From Pseudaeromonas sp041441555 (lineage in GTDB: Bacteria > Pseudomonadota > Gammaproteobacteria > Enterobacterales > Aeromonadaceae): DNA of 43,994 bases. A program made the position numbers and the translations under genes. The stretch spans positions 1 through 43,994 of the forward strand of contig JASDSW010000088.1 in the NCBI GenBank assembly GCA_041441555.1. The letters are read 5' to 3'. The notes under the pieces were generated by a model. It was given only the letters and a program-made list of their open reading frames with translations, was not told where the DNA came from and ran no database searches. This document shows, piece by piece, positions 7,497 to 16,177 of the stretch (position 1 is its first letter; every line of letters begins with the position of its first letter).

Positions 7497-8579
7497 TTAC
7501 TTGCTGATGCGATCGCCTTCGGCGTTGAAGACCAGACAGTGCTCGGGCGAGAAGAAGACATCCAGTTGCTGGTACGGCTTGAAGGCGTTATCGCCGGCCA
7601 GCAGCAGCTTGAAGTTGTCGATGCCACAGCATTGGCCGAACAGATAGGTGCTGTTCCCGAGGCGCTCAACCACCTCGCAGGTGAAGGCCAGGTGCACGCC
7701 GAAGCCTTCGGGCAGCACGTGTTCCGGACGCAGACCCAGGGTGATAGAGCTACCTTCTTCCTGGTGGCTGGTCTCGATGGGCAGCTTGAGCTGCAGCTGA
7801 TCGGCGATGCGCACCTCGATGGCCTTGGGTGACCAGTGCACCACCTTGGCCGGCAGGAAGTTCATCTTCGGCGAGCCGATGAAACCGGCGACAAACTGAT
7901 TGACCGGCTTGTAGTAGAGCTCCATCGGTGAGCCGACCTGTTCCACCTTGCCGTAGTTCATCACCACTATCTTGTCGGCCAGGGTCATGGCTTCGACCTG
8001 ATCGTGGGTCACATAGATCATGGTGGTCTTCAGCTCCTGGTGCAGCTTGGCGATGTGCAGCCGCATCTCGACCCGTAGTTCGGCATCCAGATTGGAGAGG
8101 GGCTCGTCGAACAGGAACACCTTGGGATTGCGCACGATGGCGCGGCCGATGGCGACGCGCTGACGCTGACCACCGGAGAGTTGTTTCGGTTTGCGATCCA
8201 GCAGGTGGGAAAGCTGCAGGGTTTTAGCCACCATGCCGACCTGATGCTGGATCTCCTCTTTCGGCACGCCGTTGACCTTGAGGCCATAGCCCATGTTCTC
8301 GGCCACCGTCATGTGCGGGTAGAGGGCGTAGGATTGAAACACCATGGCGACGCCGCGGTGGGCCGGGGCCACGTCATTGACCACGGTATCACCGATGGCG
8401 ATTTCACCATCAGATATCTCTTCGAGTCCGGCAATCATGCGCAGCAGGGTCGATTTGCCGCAACCGGAGGGGCCGACGAATACAGTGAACTCGCCATCTT
8501 CCACATCCAGATTCACATTATGAAGCGTCACGTTCTTGCCAAAACGCTTGATGACATTATTCAGTCTGATACTCGCCAT
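7497..8579 (-). CDS. malK: ABC transporter ATP-binding protein, MalK/UgpC/MsmX type
   Basis: A 360-residue ATPase of the CUT1 sugar-importer class, powering uptake by the divergent binding protein and permeases. Walker A is GPSGCGKST (36-44), the signature loop LSGGQ (134-138), Walker B VFLFDEP (154-160) and the switch histidine is in YVTHDQVEAM (about 190-200). The C-terminal ~130 residues are the regulatory OB-fold (TOBE) typical of MalK, including 'LGLRPEHV'. The ATG at 8579 is chosen because AAGGAG lies eight bases upstream; an earlier in-frame ATG adds 17 non-conserved residues. It is separate from the permease operon but faces it across a shared control region. The symbol denotes the family, since a galactan-specific function is inferred from context. 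Confidence 0.92.
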   Translation of the reverse strand: MASIRLNNVIKRFGKNVTLHNVNLDVEDGEFTVFVGPSGCGKSTLLRMIAGLEEISDGEIAIGDTVVNDVAPAHRGVAMVFQSYALYPHMTVAENMGYGLKVNGVPKEEIQHQVGMVAKTLQLSHLLDRKPKQLSGGQRQRVAIGRAIVRNPKVFLFDEPLSNLDAELRVEMRLHIAKLHQELKTTMIYVTHDQVEAMTLADKIVVMNYGKVEQVGSPMELYYKPVNQFVAGFIGSPKMNFLPAKVVHWSPKAIEVRIADQLQLKLPIETSHQEEGSSITLGLRPEHVLPEGFGVHLAFTCEVVERLGNSTYLFGQCCGIDNFKLLLAGDNAFKPYQQLDVFFSPEHCLVFNAEGDRISK

Positions 8580-8742
8580 CTTGTTTAACTCCTTGATATT
8601 AATGGGTTTCATTGAATGATGCAGAATCAAGTGATCGATTCTTGGCGCGCATCAGAAGTGCTTCTTCGTCATCCAGAAACTAATCTGGGATGAATCGGCA
8701 CGCCACCATTCTCTGCTGCGATGAATGCAATATAACAGCGCT

Positions 8743-8758
8743 GTGTAATCGCTTGCAC
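8743..8758. promoter_or_regulatory. LacI/GalR-family operator
   Basis: GTGTAATCGCTTGCAC matches the GalR-type consensus GTGNAANCGNTTNCAC at every defined position, including the central CG. It lies 164 bases upstream of the ATPase start and 434 bases upstream of the binding-protein start. The regulator gene is not in this window. Confidence 0.7.
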
Positions 8759-8774
8759 AAACTGCTGTTACTTT

Positions 8775-8790
8775 TGTGCATAAGATCACA
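8775..8790. promoter_or_regulatory. CRP (cAMP receptor protein) binding site
   Basis: TGTGC-N6-TCACA differs from the CRP core TGTGA-N6-TCACA by one base. It is 17 bases from the operator at 8743-8758, so catabolite activation and repressor control probably meet here. Confidence 0.7.
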
Positions 8791-8846
8791 GCCTTTGCAT
8801 GTGCCGCTGGCAGATATGGCGCGCTCCGCTTAACGTAAACGCATCT

Positions 8847-8862
8847 GGTGTAATCGTTACCC
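8847..8862. promoter_or_regulatory. Weaker second LacI-type operator candidate
   Basis: GGTGTAATCGTTACCC resembles the upstream operator (shared TGTAATCG) but is one base short of the even-spaced LacI palindrome. It could be a low-affinity auxiliary site, about 100 bases from the first, allowing looping. Confidence 0.35.
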
Positions 8863-9191
8863 TAATGCTGTAACCAGCCTCTTTCGGATGTATGTGGAGG
8901 AAGCTGTCTCACAGAAAAGCACGATGCTCGCCAGAGTTTATAGCTGAGTAAATAAACTAAGCACTTTGTGGTCAATGAGTTAAGTGGCTTTTGCTCGATA
9001 GTGTTCGGTGCGTTGTCATGTACTGTTTCCAAACGAGCCAGGGCTGACGGTTTGAAAATTATGTGGGTCGGCAGTGATCCGTGAGTGATGTATCACGACC
9101 GCGTGAAAACGTGAAACTCAACTGAGACACGGCGACCGAATCGTGCAATCGAACACCATCGTTTTGTCCAAACATGGATCAAGGAGCAATG

Positions 9192-10427
9192 ATGAAGATT
9201 AAGACTTTAACCGCAGTGGTCATGATGTCACTGGGTGTGGCTGGTGCGTTGAACCAAGCCGCCATGGCGGCCGACGGTGAGCTGTTGGTCTGGGAAGATA
9301 TCAAGAAGTCCAACGGTATTGCGGATGCCATCAAGGCGTTCGAAGCCAAGTACAACGTCAAGGTCAAGGTTCAGGAGATGCCCTATGCGCAGCAGATCGA
9401 GAAGCTGCGTCTGGACGGCCCGGCCGGCATCGGTCCGGACGTGCTGGTTCTGCCCCATGACCAGGTGGGAACCGCTGTGGTTCAGGGCTTGATTTCCGAG
9501 CTCAAGAGCGACCCGGCCTACCTTGGCACCTTCACCAAGCCGGCAGTGGATGCCCAGACCTATGAAGGCAAGCTGTACGGTATTCCGAAGGCAGTCGAAA
9601 CCATCGTCATGATCTACAACAAGGATCTGCTGCCGAAGGCGCCGGAGAAGTTTGACGACCTGGTGGCCTTCTCCAAGGAACAGCGCAAGGCCGGCAAGTA
9701 TGGTCTGCTCGCCAAGTTTGACGAAATTTACTACTCCTTCGGTGTCGTCTCAGGCATGGGGGGGTACATCTTCGGTCAGAACGGCAACGGCTCCTTGAAC
9801 GTCAAGGATGTGGGTCTGGCCAATCAGGGCGCGGTCGATGCCGTCAGCTACCTGAAGAAGTTCTATGCCGAGGGTCTGTTCCCGGCGGGTATCGTCGGTG
9901 AAACCGGCGCCAACGCCATCGACTCTCTGTTCACCGAGAAGAAGGCGGCCGCCGTCATCACCGGTCCCTGGGCCTTCCAGCCCTACAAGGATGCCGGTGT
10001 GAACTACGGTGTGGCGCCGCTGCCGGTGCTGCCGAACGGCGAACACATGCGCTCCTTCCTGGGCGTGAAGGGCTACAGCGTCTCCACCTACTCCAAGCAG
10101 AAGGAGATGGCGCAGAAGTTCATCGAGTTCATCAACCAGCCGGAATACGCCAAGATCCGCTTCGAGAAGACCGGCGAAATCCCACCGGTGAAGGCGCTGA
10201 TCGACGATCCGCTCATCAAGAACGACGAGAAGTCCCGCGCCGTGGCCATTCAGGCTGGCTATGCCATCCCGATGCCGAGCGTGCCTGAGATGCAGGAAGT
10301 CTGGTCACCGGCCAACAGCGCACTGCAACTGGGCGTGACTGGCAAGCAGGACGTCAAAGCCGCTCTGGAAGCTGCTGTTAAAAATATCAATATGCAGATC
10401 GAAGCAAACCACGCCGCCAACGAGTAA
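9192..10427 (+). CDS. ganS: Extracellular solute-binding protein for galacto-oligosaccharides (CUT1 ABC importer)
   Basis: A 411-residue periplasmic binding protein of the MalE/CycB class that would deliver galacto-oligosaccharides to the permeases encoded next. The signal peptide is residues 1-25 (LNQAAMAA), and the mature protein opens 'DGELLVWEDIKKSNGI', as in maltodextrin and galactan binding proteins. Typical family segments follow: 'GPDVLVLPHDQVG', 'LYGIPKAVETIVMIYNKDL' and 'ITGPWAFQPYKDAGVNYGVAPLPV'. ATG 9192 is chosen because AAGGAG (9181-9186) is five bases away; ATG 9189 and 9174 are alternatives. It is first in a plus-strand operon. A hairpin follows the gene and probably keeps its level above that of the permeases. 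Ligand identity is inferred from the GH53 and GH42 neighbours. Confidence 0.9.
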   Translation: MKIKTLTAVVMMSLGVAGALNQAAMAADGELLVWEDIKKSNGIADAIKAFEAKYNVKVKVQEMPYAQQIEKLRLDGPAGIGPDVLVLPHDQVGTAVVQGLISELKSDPAYLGTFTKPAVDAQTYEGKLYGIPKAVETIVMIYNKDLLPKAPEKFDDLVAFSKEQRKAGKYGLLAKFDEIYYSFGVVSGMGGYIFGQNGNGSLNVKDVGLANQGAVDAVSYLKKFYAEGLFPAGIVGETGANAIDSLFTEKKAAAVITGPWAFQPYKDAGVNYGVAPLPVLPNGEHMRSFLGVKGYSVSTYSKQKEMAQKFIEFINQPEYAKIRFEKTGEIPPVKALIDDPLIKNDEKSRAVAIQAGYAIPMPSVPEMQEVWSPANSALQLGVTGKQDVKAALEAAVKNINMQIEANHAANE

Positions 10428-10449
10428 TCGGGAGCGCGAGCGAGTGGAA

Positions 10450-10484
10450 AACATGGGTAGCCAGCCGTTTGAGTTACCCATGTT
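10450..10484 (+). terminator. Intercistronic hairpin between binding protein and permease genes
   Basis: AACATGGGTA (10450-10459) pairs with TACCCATGTT (10475-10484) in a perfect ten-base stem followed by CTTTAT. The permease ribosome binding site begins 11 bases later. Such hairpins act as partial terminators or 3' stabilisers in sugar-importer operons, giving more binding protein than permease. Confidence 0.65.
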
Positions 10485-10506
10485 CTTTATGGATAGGAGG
10501 TGAATT

Positions 10507-11811
10507 GTGGTTGTCGATTCCAGCGGTATTACGCAGGTCGGTGCAAAAACCAATCATGCCAAGATTGCGATGTTGTTGTCGCTGGTTCCCGGTCTTGGCC
10601 AGATTTATAACAAACAAGTCGTCAAGGGGGCTGTGTTTTTCGTCCTGATGGCCTGTTTCTTCAGCGTGTTCCACGAGTTCCTGCGAGTCGGTTTCTGGGG
10701 GCTGTTTACCCTGGGGACTGAGTTGCCGCGGGATAATTCGGTGTTCCTGCTGGCCAAGGGGGTGATTTGCCTGATCGTGGCGGCATTCGGTCTCGGGGTC
10801 TACTACTGGAGCATCCGCGATGCCTATCTGTGTGGTGACAAGCGGGATCAGGGCATCGAGCTGGTCGGCGTCAAGAAGCAGTATCAGCTGCTGCTGAGCG
10901 AAGGCTTCCCCTACCTGATGATCACGCCGGGCTTCATCCTGCTGGTGTTCGTCGTGGTGTTCCCGATCATCTTCGGCTTCTCCATCGCCTTTACCAACTA
11001 CGACCTCTATCACACGCCGCCGGCCAAGCTGGTGGATTGGGTCGGACTCAAAAACTTCTTCAACATCTTCCGTCTGGACCTGTGGCGCTCCACCTTCTTC
11101 GATGTGCTGCAATGGACCGTGATTTGGACCCTGATCGCCACCACGCTGCAGTGCTCCGTCGGTGTCTTGCTGGCCATCCTGGTCAACCAGAAGGATCTGC
11201 GCTTCAAGCCGCTGATCCGTACCATCCTGATCCTGCCGTGGGCGGTGCCGGGCTTTGTCACCATCCTGGTGTTCGCCGGCATGTTCAACGAGACCTTCGG
11301 CGTCATCAACAACGGCATCCTGGCCTCCCTGGGGATCGATCCGAAACAGTGGATGACGGATCCGTTCTGGACCAAAACCGCGCTAATCCTGATGCAGACC
11401 TGGCTGGGCTTCCCCTTCGTGTTCGCCATGACCACTGGTGTGTTGCAGGCGATCCCCGATGATCTGTACGAGGCGGCCACCATCGATGGTGCCAGCACCT
11501 GGCACAAGCTGACCACCATCACTCTGCCGCTGGTGCTCTACTCGATTGCCCCGATCATCATCACCCAGTACACCTTCAACTTTAACAACTTCAACATCAT
11601 CTACCTGTTCAACAACGGTGGTCCGGCGGTGATCGGCTCCAATGCCGGTGGCACGGACATCCTGGTCTCCTGGATCTACAAGCTGACGATGTCTTCATCC
11701 CAGTATGCGATCGCGGCCAGCATCACCATCTTGTTGTCGATTTTCGTGGTCGGTATCGCGTTGTGGCAATTCCGCGCGACCAACTCCTTCAAGCAAGACG
11801 ATATGGCCTAA
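10507..11811 (+). CDS. ganP: ABC transporter permease, MalF-like (galacto-oligosaccharide uptake)
   Basis: A 434-residue inner-membrane permease. The N-terminal ~100 residues form an extra module with 'SLVPGLGQIYNKQVVKGAVFF', as in GanP/MalF-type permeases of galactan and maltodextrin systems. The core has six TM helices and the cytoplasmic EAA loop 'YEAATIDGASTWHKLTTITLPL' (EAA---G, near residue 320), which docks with the ATPase. The GTG at 10507 follows an excellent TAGGAGGTG site at 10495-10503. The next permease starts 13 bases after its stop. It acts as a heterodimer with the following gene product. Confidence 0.92.
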   Translation: MVVDSSGITQVGAKTNHAKIAMLLSLVPGLGQIYNKQVVKGAVFFVLMACFFSVFHEFLRVGFWGLFTLGTELPRDNSVFLLAKGVICLIVAAFGLGVYYWSIRDAYLCGDKRDQGIELVGVKKQYQLLLSEGFPYLMITPGFILLVFVVVFPIIFGFSIAFTNYDLYHTPPAKLVDWVGLKNFFNIFRLDLWRSTFFDVLQWTVIWTLIATTLQCSVGVLLAILVNQKDLRFKPLIRTILILPWAVPGFVTILVFAGMFNETFGVINNGILASLGIDPKQWMTDPFWTKTALILMQTWLGFPFVFAMTTGVLQAIPDDLYEAATIDGASTWHKLTTITLPLVLYSIAPIIITQYTFNFNNFNIIYLFNNGGPAVIGSNAGGTDILVSWIYKLTMSSSQYAIAASITILLSIFVVGIALWQFRATNSFKQDDMA

Positions 11812-11824
11812 GGAGCAGCAGAGC

Positions 11825-12676
11825 ATGAGCGTCAAACACAGCGTCAAAAAAAGTAATTTCGTGCGGCTGAGCCTCTCTTATCTGCTGCTGTTCATGGTGT
11901 CGGTCATCATCATCTACCCGCTGGTGTGGACGGTGGGGGCCTCCCTGAACCCCGGCAGCAGCCTGCTCAACACCTCGATCATTCCGGACAACTTCTCCTT
12001 CTTGCACTATCAGGAGTTGTTCAACGGCACCATCGACTACGCCGCCTGGTACTGGAACTCCATGAAGATCAGCTTCCTGACCATGGTGCTGACTCTGATC
12101 AGCGTCAGCTTCACCGCCTATGCCTTCTCGCGCTTTCGTTTCCGCGGTCGGCAGAACGGTCTGATGCTGTTCCTGTTGCTGCAGATGATCCCGCAGTTCT
12201 CCGCGTTGATTGCCATCTTCGTGCTGGCGCAGATGCTGGGTCTCATCAACAGCCACCTGGCGCTGGTGCTGGTCTACGTCGGCGGCATGATCCCGATGAA
12301 CACTTACCTGATGAAGGGCTACCTGGATGCCATCCCCAAGGATCTCGACGAATCCGCTCGGATGGACGGTGCCGGTAACTTCCGCATCTTCATCGAGATC
12401 ATCATGCCGCTCTCCAAACCGATCATCGCGGTGGTGGCCCTGTTCTCCTTCACCGGGCCCCTGGGCGACTTCATCCTGGCCAGCACCATTTTGCGGACCC
12501 CGGATAAGTTCACCCTGCCCATCGGCTTGTACAACCTGGTTTCCCAGAAGATGGGGGCGAGTTACACCACTTATGCTGCCGGTGCCGTGCTGATCGCCGT
12601 GCCCGTGGCCATTCTTTACCTCTCCTTGCAGAAGTACTTCGTCTCCGGCCTGACGGCTGGTGGCACCAAGGGCTAA
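11825..12676 (+). CDS. ganQ: ABC transporter permease, MalG-like (galacto-oligosaccharide uptake)
   Basis: A 283-residue inner-membrane permease, the partner of the preceding MalF-like protein. It has an N-terminal TM helix (about 15-35), 'VWTVGASLNPGSSLL', and the EAA loop 'DESARMDGAGNFRIFIEIIMPL' near residue 180, followed by the 'KYFVSGLTAGGTKG' C-terminus that is strongly typical of MalG/GanQ proteins. The ATG at 11825 has AAGGAG upstream; a longer in-frame extension into the previous gene is not credible. It lies 13 bases after ganP and 22 bases before the GH53 gene, in one operon. Confidence 0.93.
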   Translation: MSVKHSVKKSNFVRLSLSYLLLFMVSVIIIYPLVWTVGASLNPGSSLLNTSIIPDNFSFLHYQELFNGTIDYAAWYWNSMKISFLTMVLTLISVSFTAYAFSRFRFRGRQNGLMLFLLLQMIPQFSALIAIFVLAQMLGLINSHLALVLVYVGGMIPMNTYLMKGYLDAIPKDLDESARMDGAGNFRIFIEIIMPLSKPIIAVVALFSFTGPLGDFILASTILRTPDKFTLPIGLYNLVSQKMGASYTTYAAGAVLIAVPVAILYLSLQKYFVSGLTAGGTKG

Positions 12677-12698
12677 TTCAACCGACAGGATGTGAATC

Positions 12699-13910
12699 AT
12701 GAAATTGAAAACGAGTTTGTTGATGGCCGCCATGCTGGCCGCCGGAACCCTGACCATGCCGCTGGCCGTGCAGGCCGCCGAACAGGTCACCATCAAGCCA
12801 GTCGCGGGTATTCCGGCTGACTTCATCAAGGGGGCCGACGTCTCCATGCTAGCCGAAGTCGAGAAGCACGGCGGCAAGTACTACGACGAGAAGGGGGTCG
12901 AGAAGGATGCGATGCTGATCCTCAAGGAAAACGGCTTCAACTACATCCGCCTGCGCATCTGGAACGACCCCAAGGATGCGGCCGGCAATGGCTACGGTGG
13001 CGGCAATAACGATCTGGCGACCACCATCGCCCTGGCCAAGCGCGCCAAGGCCAATGGCATGAAGTTCCTGCTCGACTTCCACTACAGCGACTTCTGGACC
13101 GATCCGGGTCGGCAGAACAAGCCGAAGGCGTGGGCCACCATGAACATCGAGCAGATGACTGCCGCGCTGCACGACTACACCAAGAGCACGGTTGCCGAGT
13201 TCAAGAAGGCCGGTGTGCTGCCGGACATGGTGCAGATCGGCAACGAGATTAACGGCGGCATGCTGTGGCCGGAAGGCAAGAGCTGGGGTCAGAACGGTGG
13301 CGAATTCGACCGTCTGGCCGGGCTGCTCAAGGCCGGGGTTCAGGGTGTGAAGGAAAACCTCGACGCCAAGGATAACGTCAAGATCATGCTGCACCTGGCC
13401 GAAGGGACCAAGAATGACACCTTCACCTGGTGGTTTGACGAGATCATCAAGCGCAACGTGCCGTTCGATGTGATTGGTCTCTCCTTCTACACCTACTGGA
13501 ACGGTCCGATCAGCGCCCTCAAGTACAACATGGATGACATCAGCAAGCGCTACAACAAGGATGTCATTGTGGTCGAAGCTGCCTACGGTTACACCACCGA
13601 CAACTGTGACAACGCCGAGAATAACTTCACTGCCAAGGAAGCGGCCGATGCTGGCTATCCGGCCAGTGTCCAAGGCCAGGCCGATTTCCTTGCCGATCTG
13701 ATGAAGAGCATCGTCGAGGTGCCGGATCATCGCGGTAAGGGGATCTTCTACTGGGAGCCGGCATGGTTGCCGACCAAGGGGGCGACCTGGGCCACCAAGG
13801 CGGGCATGAAGTACAACAACGATGACTGGAAGGAGGGCAACGCCCGTGAAAACCAGTCACTGTTTGACTGCCAGGGCCATGTGTTGCCGTCCATGAAGGT
13901 CTTTAATTAA
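12699..13910 (+). CDS. ganB: Arabinogalactan endo-beta-1,4-galactanase, GH53 (secreted, operon copy)
   Basis: A 403-residue GH53 galactanase, last gene of the importer transcript. The signal peptide is residues 1-26 (LAVQAA). Signatures include 'KGADVSML' (44-51), 'NYIRLRIWNDP' (81-91), 'DFHYSDFWTDPGRQNKPKAW' (126-145), acid/base Glu183 in 'QIGNEINGGMLWPEG', 'IGLSFYTYW' (259-267) and nucleophile Glu293 in 'IVVEAAYGYT'. A loop with 'GYGGGNNDLA' and a C-terminal extension resembling the Bacillus GanB calcium-binding long form distinguish it from the short copy at 3330. It is 22 bases after the permease gene. It is expected in the periplasm or exported, making oligosaccharides for the adjacent importer. 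Confidence 0.95.
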   Translation: MKLKTSLLMAAMLAAGTLTMPLAVQAAEQVTIKPVAGIPADFIKGADVSMLAEVEKHGGKYYDEKGVEKDAMLILKENGFNYIRLRIWNDPKDAAGNGYGGGNNDLATTIALAKRAKANGMKFLLDFHYSDFWTDPGRQNKPKAWATMNIEQMTAALHDYTKSTVAEFKKAGVLPDMVQIGNEINGGMLWPEGKSWGQNGGEFDRLAGLLKAGVQGVKENLDAKDNVKIMLHLAEGTKNDTFTWWFDEIIKRNVPFDVIGLSFYTYWNGPISALKYNMDDISKRYNKDVIVVEAAYGYTTDNCDNAENNFTAKEAADAGYPASVQGQADFLADLMKSIVEVPDHRGKGIFYWEPAWLPTKGATWATKAGMKYNNDDWKEGNARENQSLFDCQGHVLPSMKVFN

Positions 13911-13919
13911 TTCGCCAAG

Positions 13920-13968
13920 CGGCGTCCAGACCCGGGAATGTCTCGGTGCTGGATGCCGTTTTTTTTTT
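13920..13968 (+). terminator. Strong intrinsic terminator between GH53 and GH42 genes
   Basis: CGGCGTCCAG (13920-13929) pairs with CTGGATGCCG (13949-13958), one G-T pair included, and is followed by ten T (13959-13968). A further inverted repeat with TTGCAACC and GGTTGCAA ends lies just downstream. The GH42 gene therefore probably depends on readthrough or its own promoter. Confidence 0.8.
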
Positions 13969-14043
13969 GCAACCGCCGCCTGGGCTCAGCCGCTGCGGTT
14001 CTGGTTGCAAACTCGGTCGTCTCTATTGTTTTGGAGGAGTGGC

Positions 14044-16104
14044 ATGTTCAAGTTTCCCCCGTTAAGCGACAAGGCTCCGGTGCTGCTGCACGGCGCCGAT
14101 TACAACCCGGATCAGTGGTTGGATAACCCAGAGGTTTTAGCTCGCGACATCGAGATGATGAAGCAGACTCGCTGCAACGTCATGTCGGTCGGCATCTTCA
14201 GTTGGTCAGGGCTGGAGCCCGAAGAGGGGCGTTACGAGTTTGGCTGGCTGGATCGGGTGCTCGATACCCTGCATGCCAATGGCATCTTTGTCTTCCTGGC
14301 CACCCCGAGCGGGGCTCGCCCGGCCTGGATGTCGAGAAAATTCCCCGAAGTGCTGCGCGTCAGCAAGGAGCGGGTCAAGGCGCTGCACGGTGGCCGCCAC
14401 AACCACTGCCTGACTTCGCCCGTCTACCGGGAGAAGGTGCGCCAGATGAACAGCGCGCTGGCCAAACGCTACGCCAACCACCCAGCAGTCATCGCCTGGC
14501 ACATCTCCAACGAATACGGCGGCGAGTGTCACTGCGAGCTGTGCCAAGCCAAGTTCCGTGACTGGCTCAAGGCCCGTTATGGCTCGCTCGAAGCGCTGAA
14601 CCAGGCCTGGTGGAGCACCTTCTGGAGCCACACCTTCACCGATTGGCAACAGATCGAATCACCGGCGCCCCAGGGCGAGGTGTCGATCCATGGCCTGAAT
14701 CTGGACTGGAAGCGCTTCAATACCGCGCAGGTCTGCGACTTCTGCGCCGAAGAGATCAAACCCTTGAAGGCGGAAAATGCGGCCCTGCCGACCACCACCA
14801 ACTTCATGGAGTACTTCTACGACTATGACTACTGGCAACTGGCCAAGGTCATCGACTTCATCTCCTGGGACAGCTATCCGCTGTGGCACAACGCCGAAGA
14901 TGACTGCACCCTGGGCTCCTACACCGCCATGTATCACGATCTGATGCGGACGCTGAAGGGGGGCAAGCCCTTCTTCCTGATGGAGTCCACCCCGAGCCTG
15001 ACCAACTGGCAACCCATCAGCAAGCTCAAAAAACCGGGGATGCATATCCTGTCCTCGTTGCAGGCGGTGGCTCATGGTTCCGATTCGGTGCAGTACTTCC
15101 AGTGGCGCAAGAGCCGCGGTTCGGTGGAGAAGTTCCACGGTGCCGTGGTCGATCACGTCGGCCACATCAATACCCGGGTGGGTCGTGAGGTCGAAGCGCT
15201 GGGCAAGACCCTGAGCCAACTCGATGCCGTGGTCGGCAGCCGGGTCGAGGCAGAAGTGGCCATCATTTTCGATTGGGAGAGCCGTTGGGCCATGGACAAC
15301 GCCCAGGGGCCACGCAACGCCGGTCTCTTCTACGAGAAGACGGTGGCCGAACACTATCGCCCATTCTGGGAGCAGGGGATTGCGGTCGATGTGATCAACG
15401 CCGACTGCGATCTCAGCCGCTACAAGCTGGTGATCGCCCCCATGCTCTACATGGTGCGAGAGGGCTTTGCCGAGCGGGTCGATGCTTTCGTGCAGGCCGG
15501 TGGCAACTTTGTCGCCAGCTACTGGACCGGCATCGTCAACGAGAGTGATCTCTGCCATCTGGGGGGCTTCCCGGGGCCGCTGCGTCCGACGCTCGGCATC
15601 TGGGCCGAGGAGATCGATGGCCTGTACGACCATGAAACCAACAGCGTCCGCGGCATCGACGGCAATGCACTGGGGCTGACCGGCCCGTACCAGGTGACCC
15701 ATCTGTGCGAGCGGATCCAACTTGAGGGCGCCACCGCGTTGGCCAGCTACGGCAGCGACTTCTATGCCTGCGAGCCGGCGGTGACCGTCCATGCCCGAGG
15801 CGAGGGGCAGGCCTTCTATGTGGCTTCGCGCAACGATCTTGCGTTCCAGCGCGACTTCTTCGGTCGACTGGTGGCGGATCTGCAGTTGCCGCGCGCCCTG
15901 CCGACCGAGCTGCCATTGGGCATCACGGCGAGCCGACGTACCGATGGGGCTCAGGAGTTTATCTTCGTGCAGAACTTCACCGGTAATCCGGGGTATCTGC
16001 AGTTGCCGGACTCCTACCAGGAGATGACGACGGGTGAGACCCTCAGCGGACAGTTGATGCTCCCGGCCTATGGCTGCCGAGTGCTCTGTCGCGCGCTGGC
16101 CTAA
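14044..16104 (+). CDS. ganA: Beta-galactosidase, glycoside hydrolase family 42
   Basis: A 686-residue cytoplasmic GH42 enzyme that would release galactose from imported beta-1,4-galacto-oligosaccharides. No signal peptide is present. It has 'LLHGADYNPDQW' (14-25), acid/base Glu157 in 'WHISNEYGG', the zinc-binding cysteines Cys122 and Cys162, Cys164, Cys167 (ECHCELC), and nucleophile Glu314 in 'FFLMESTPS'. 'QYFQWRKSRGSVEKFHGAVVDH' is another family hallmark, quoted here in two parts: QYFQWRKSRG and EKFHGAVVDH. The length fits the family. The start is ATG 14044, since GGAGGAG lies five bases upstream; the longer in-frame start at 14005 lacks a site. It follows a strong terminator. Confidence 0.96.
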   Translation: MFKFPPLSDKAPVLLHGADYNPDQWLDNPEVLARDIEMMKQTRCNVMSVGIFSWSGLEPEEGRYEFGWLDRVLDTLHANGIFVFLATPSGARPAWMSRKFPEVLRVSKERVKALHGGRHNHCLTSPVYREKVRQMNSALAKRYANHPAVIAWHISNEYGGECHCELCQAKFRDWLKARYGSLEALNQAWWSTFWSHTFTDWQQIESPAPQGEVSIHGLNLDWKRFNTAQVCDFCAEEIKPLKAENAALPTTTNFMEYFYDYDYWQLAKVIDFISWDSYPLWHNAEDDCTLGSYTAMYHDLMRTLKGGKPFFLMESTPSLTNWQPISKLKKPGMHILSSLQAVAHGSDSVQYFQWRKSRGSVEKFHGAVVDHVGHINTRVGREVEALGKTLSQLDAVVGSRVEAEVAIIFDWESRWAMDNAQGPRNAGLFYEKTVAEHYRPFWEQGIAVDVINADCDLSRYKLVIAPMLYMVREGFAERVDAFVQAGGNFVASYWTGIVNESDLCHLGGFPGPLRPTLGIWAEEIDGLYDHETNSVRGIDGNALGLTGPYQVTHLCERIQLEGATALASYGSDFYACEPAVTVHARGEGQAFYVASRNDLAFQRDFFGRLVADLQLPRALPTELPLGITASRRTDGAQEFIFVQNFTGNPGYLQLPDSYQEMTTGETLSGQLMLPAYGCRVLCRALA

Positions 16105-16109
16105 TCGAC

Positions 16110-16133
16110 AAGCCCGCTCCGGCGGGCTTTTTT
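16110..16133 (+). terminator. Intrinsic terminator of GH42 gene
   Basis: AAGCCCGC pairs with GCGGGCTT around TCCG, followed by six T (to 16133). It starts six bases after the GH42 stop codon. Confidence 0.88.
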
Positions 16134-16177
16134 ATCCCACCGATGGGATGCGTGTCGTAACACCAAAGGAGATGTAA

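Larger units (their letters stand above)
8580..9191. promoter_or_regulatory. Divergent control region between ABC ATPase and galactan uptake operon
   Basis: About 610 bases without a gene separate the divergent transcription units. It contains a LacI/GalR-type operator, a CRP site and a weaker second operator, listed separately, plus AT-rich stretches suited to promoters. At 9080-9097 the arms CGTGA and TCACG form an inverted repeat with eight bases between. The region therefore looks like a shared, catabolite-controlled switch for the whole importer. Confidence 0.7.

Noticed and set aside
9080..9097. CGTGA-N8-TCACG as a second CRP site
   Set aside because: CRP half-sites need a six-base spacing. 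The eight-base gap makes this a poor match.
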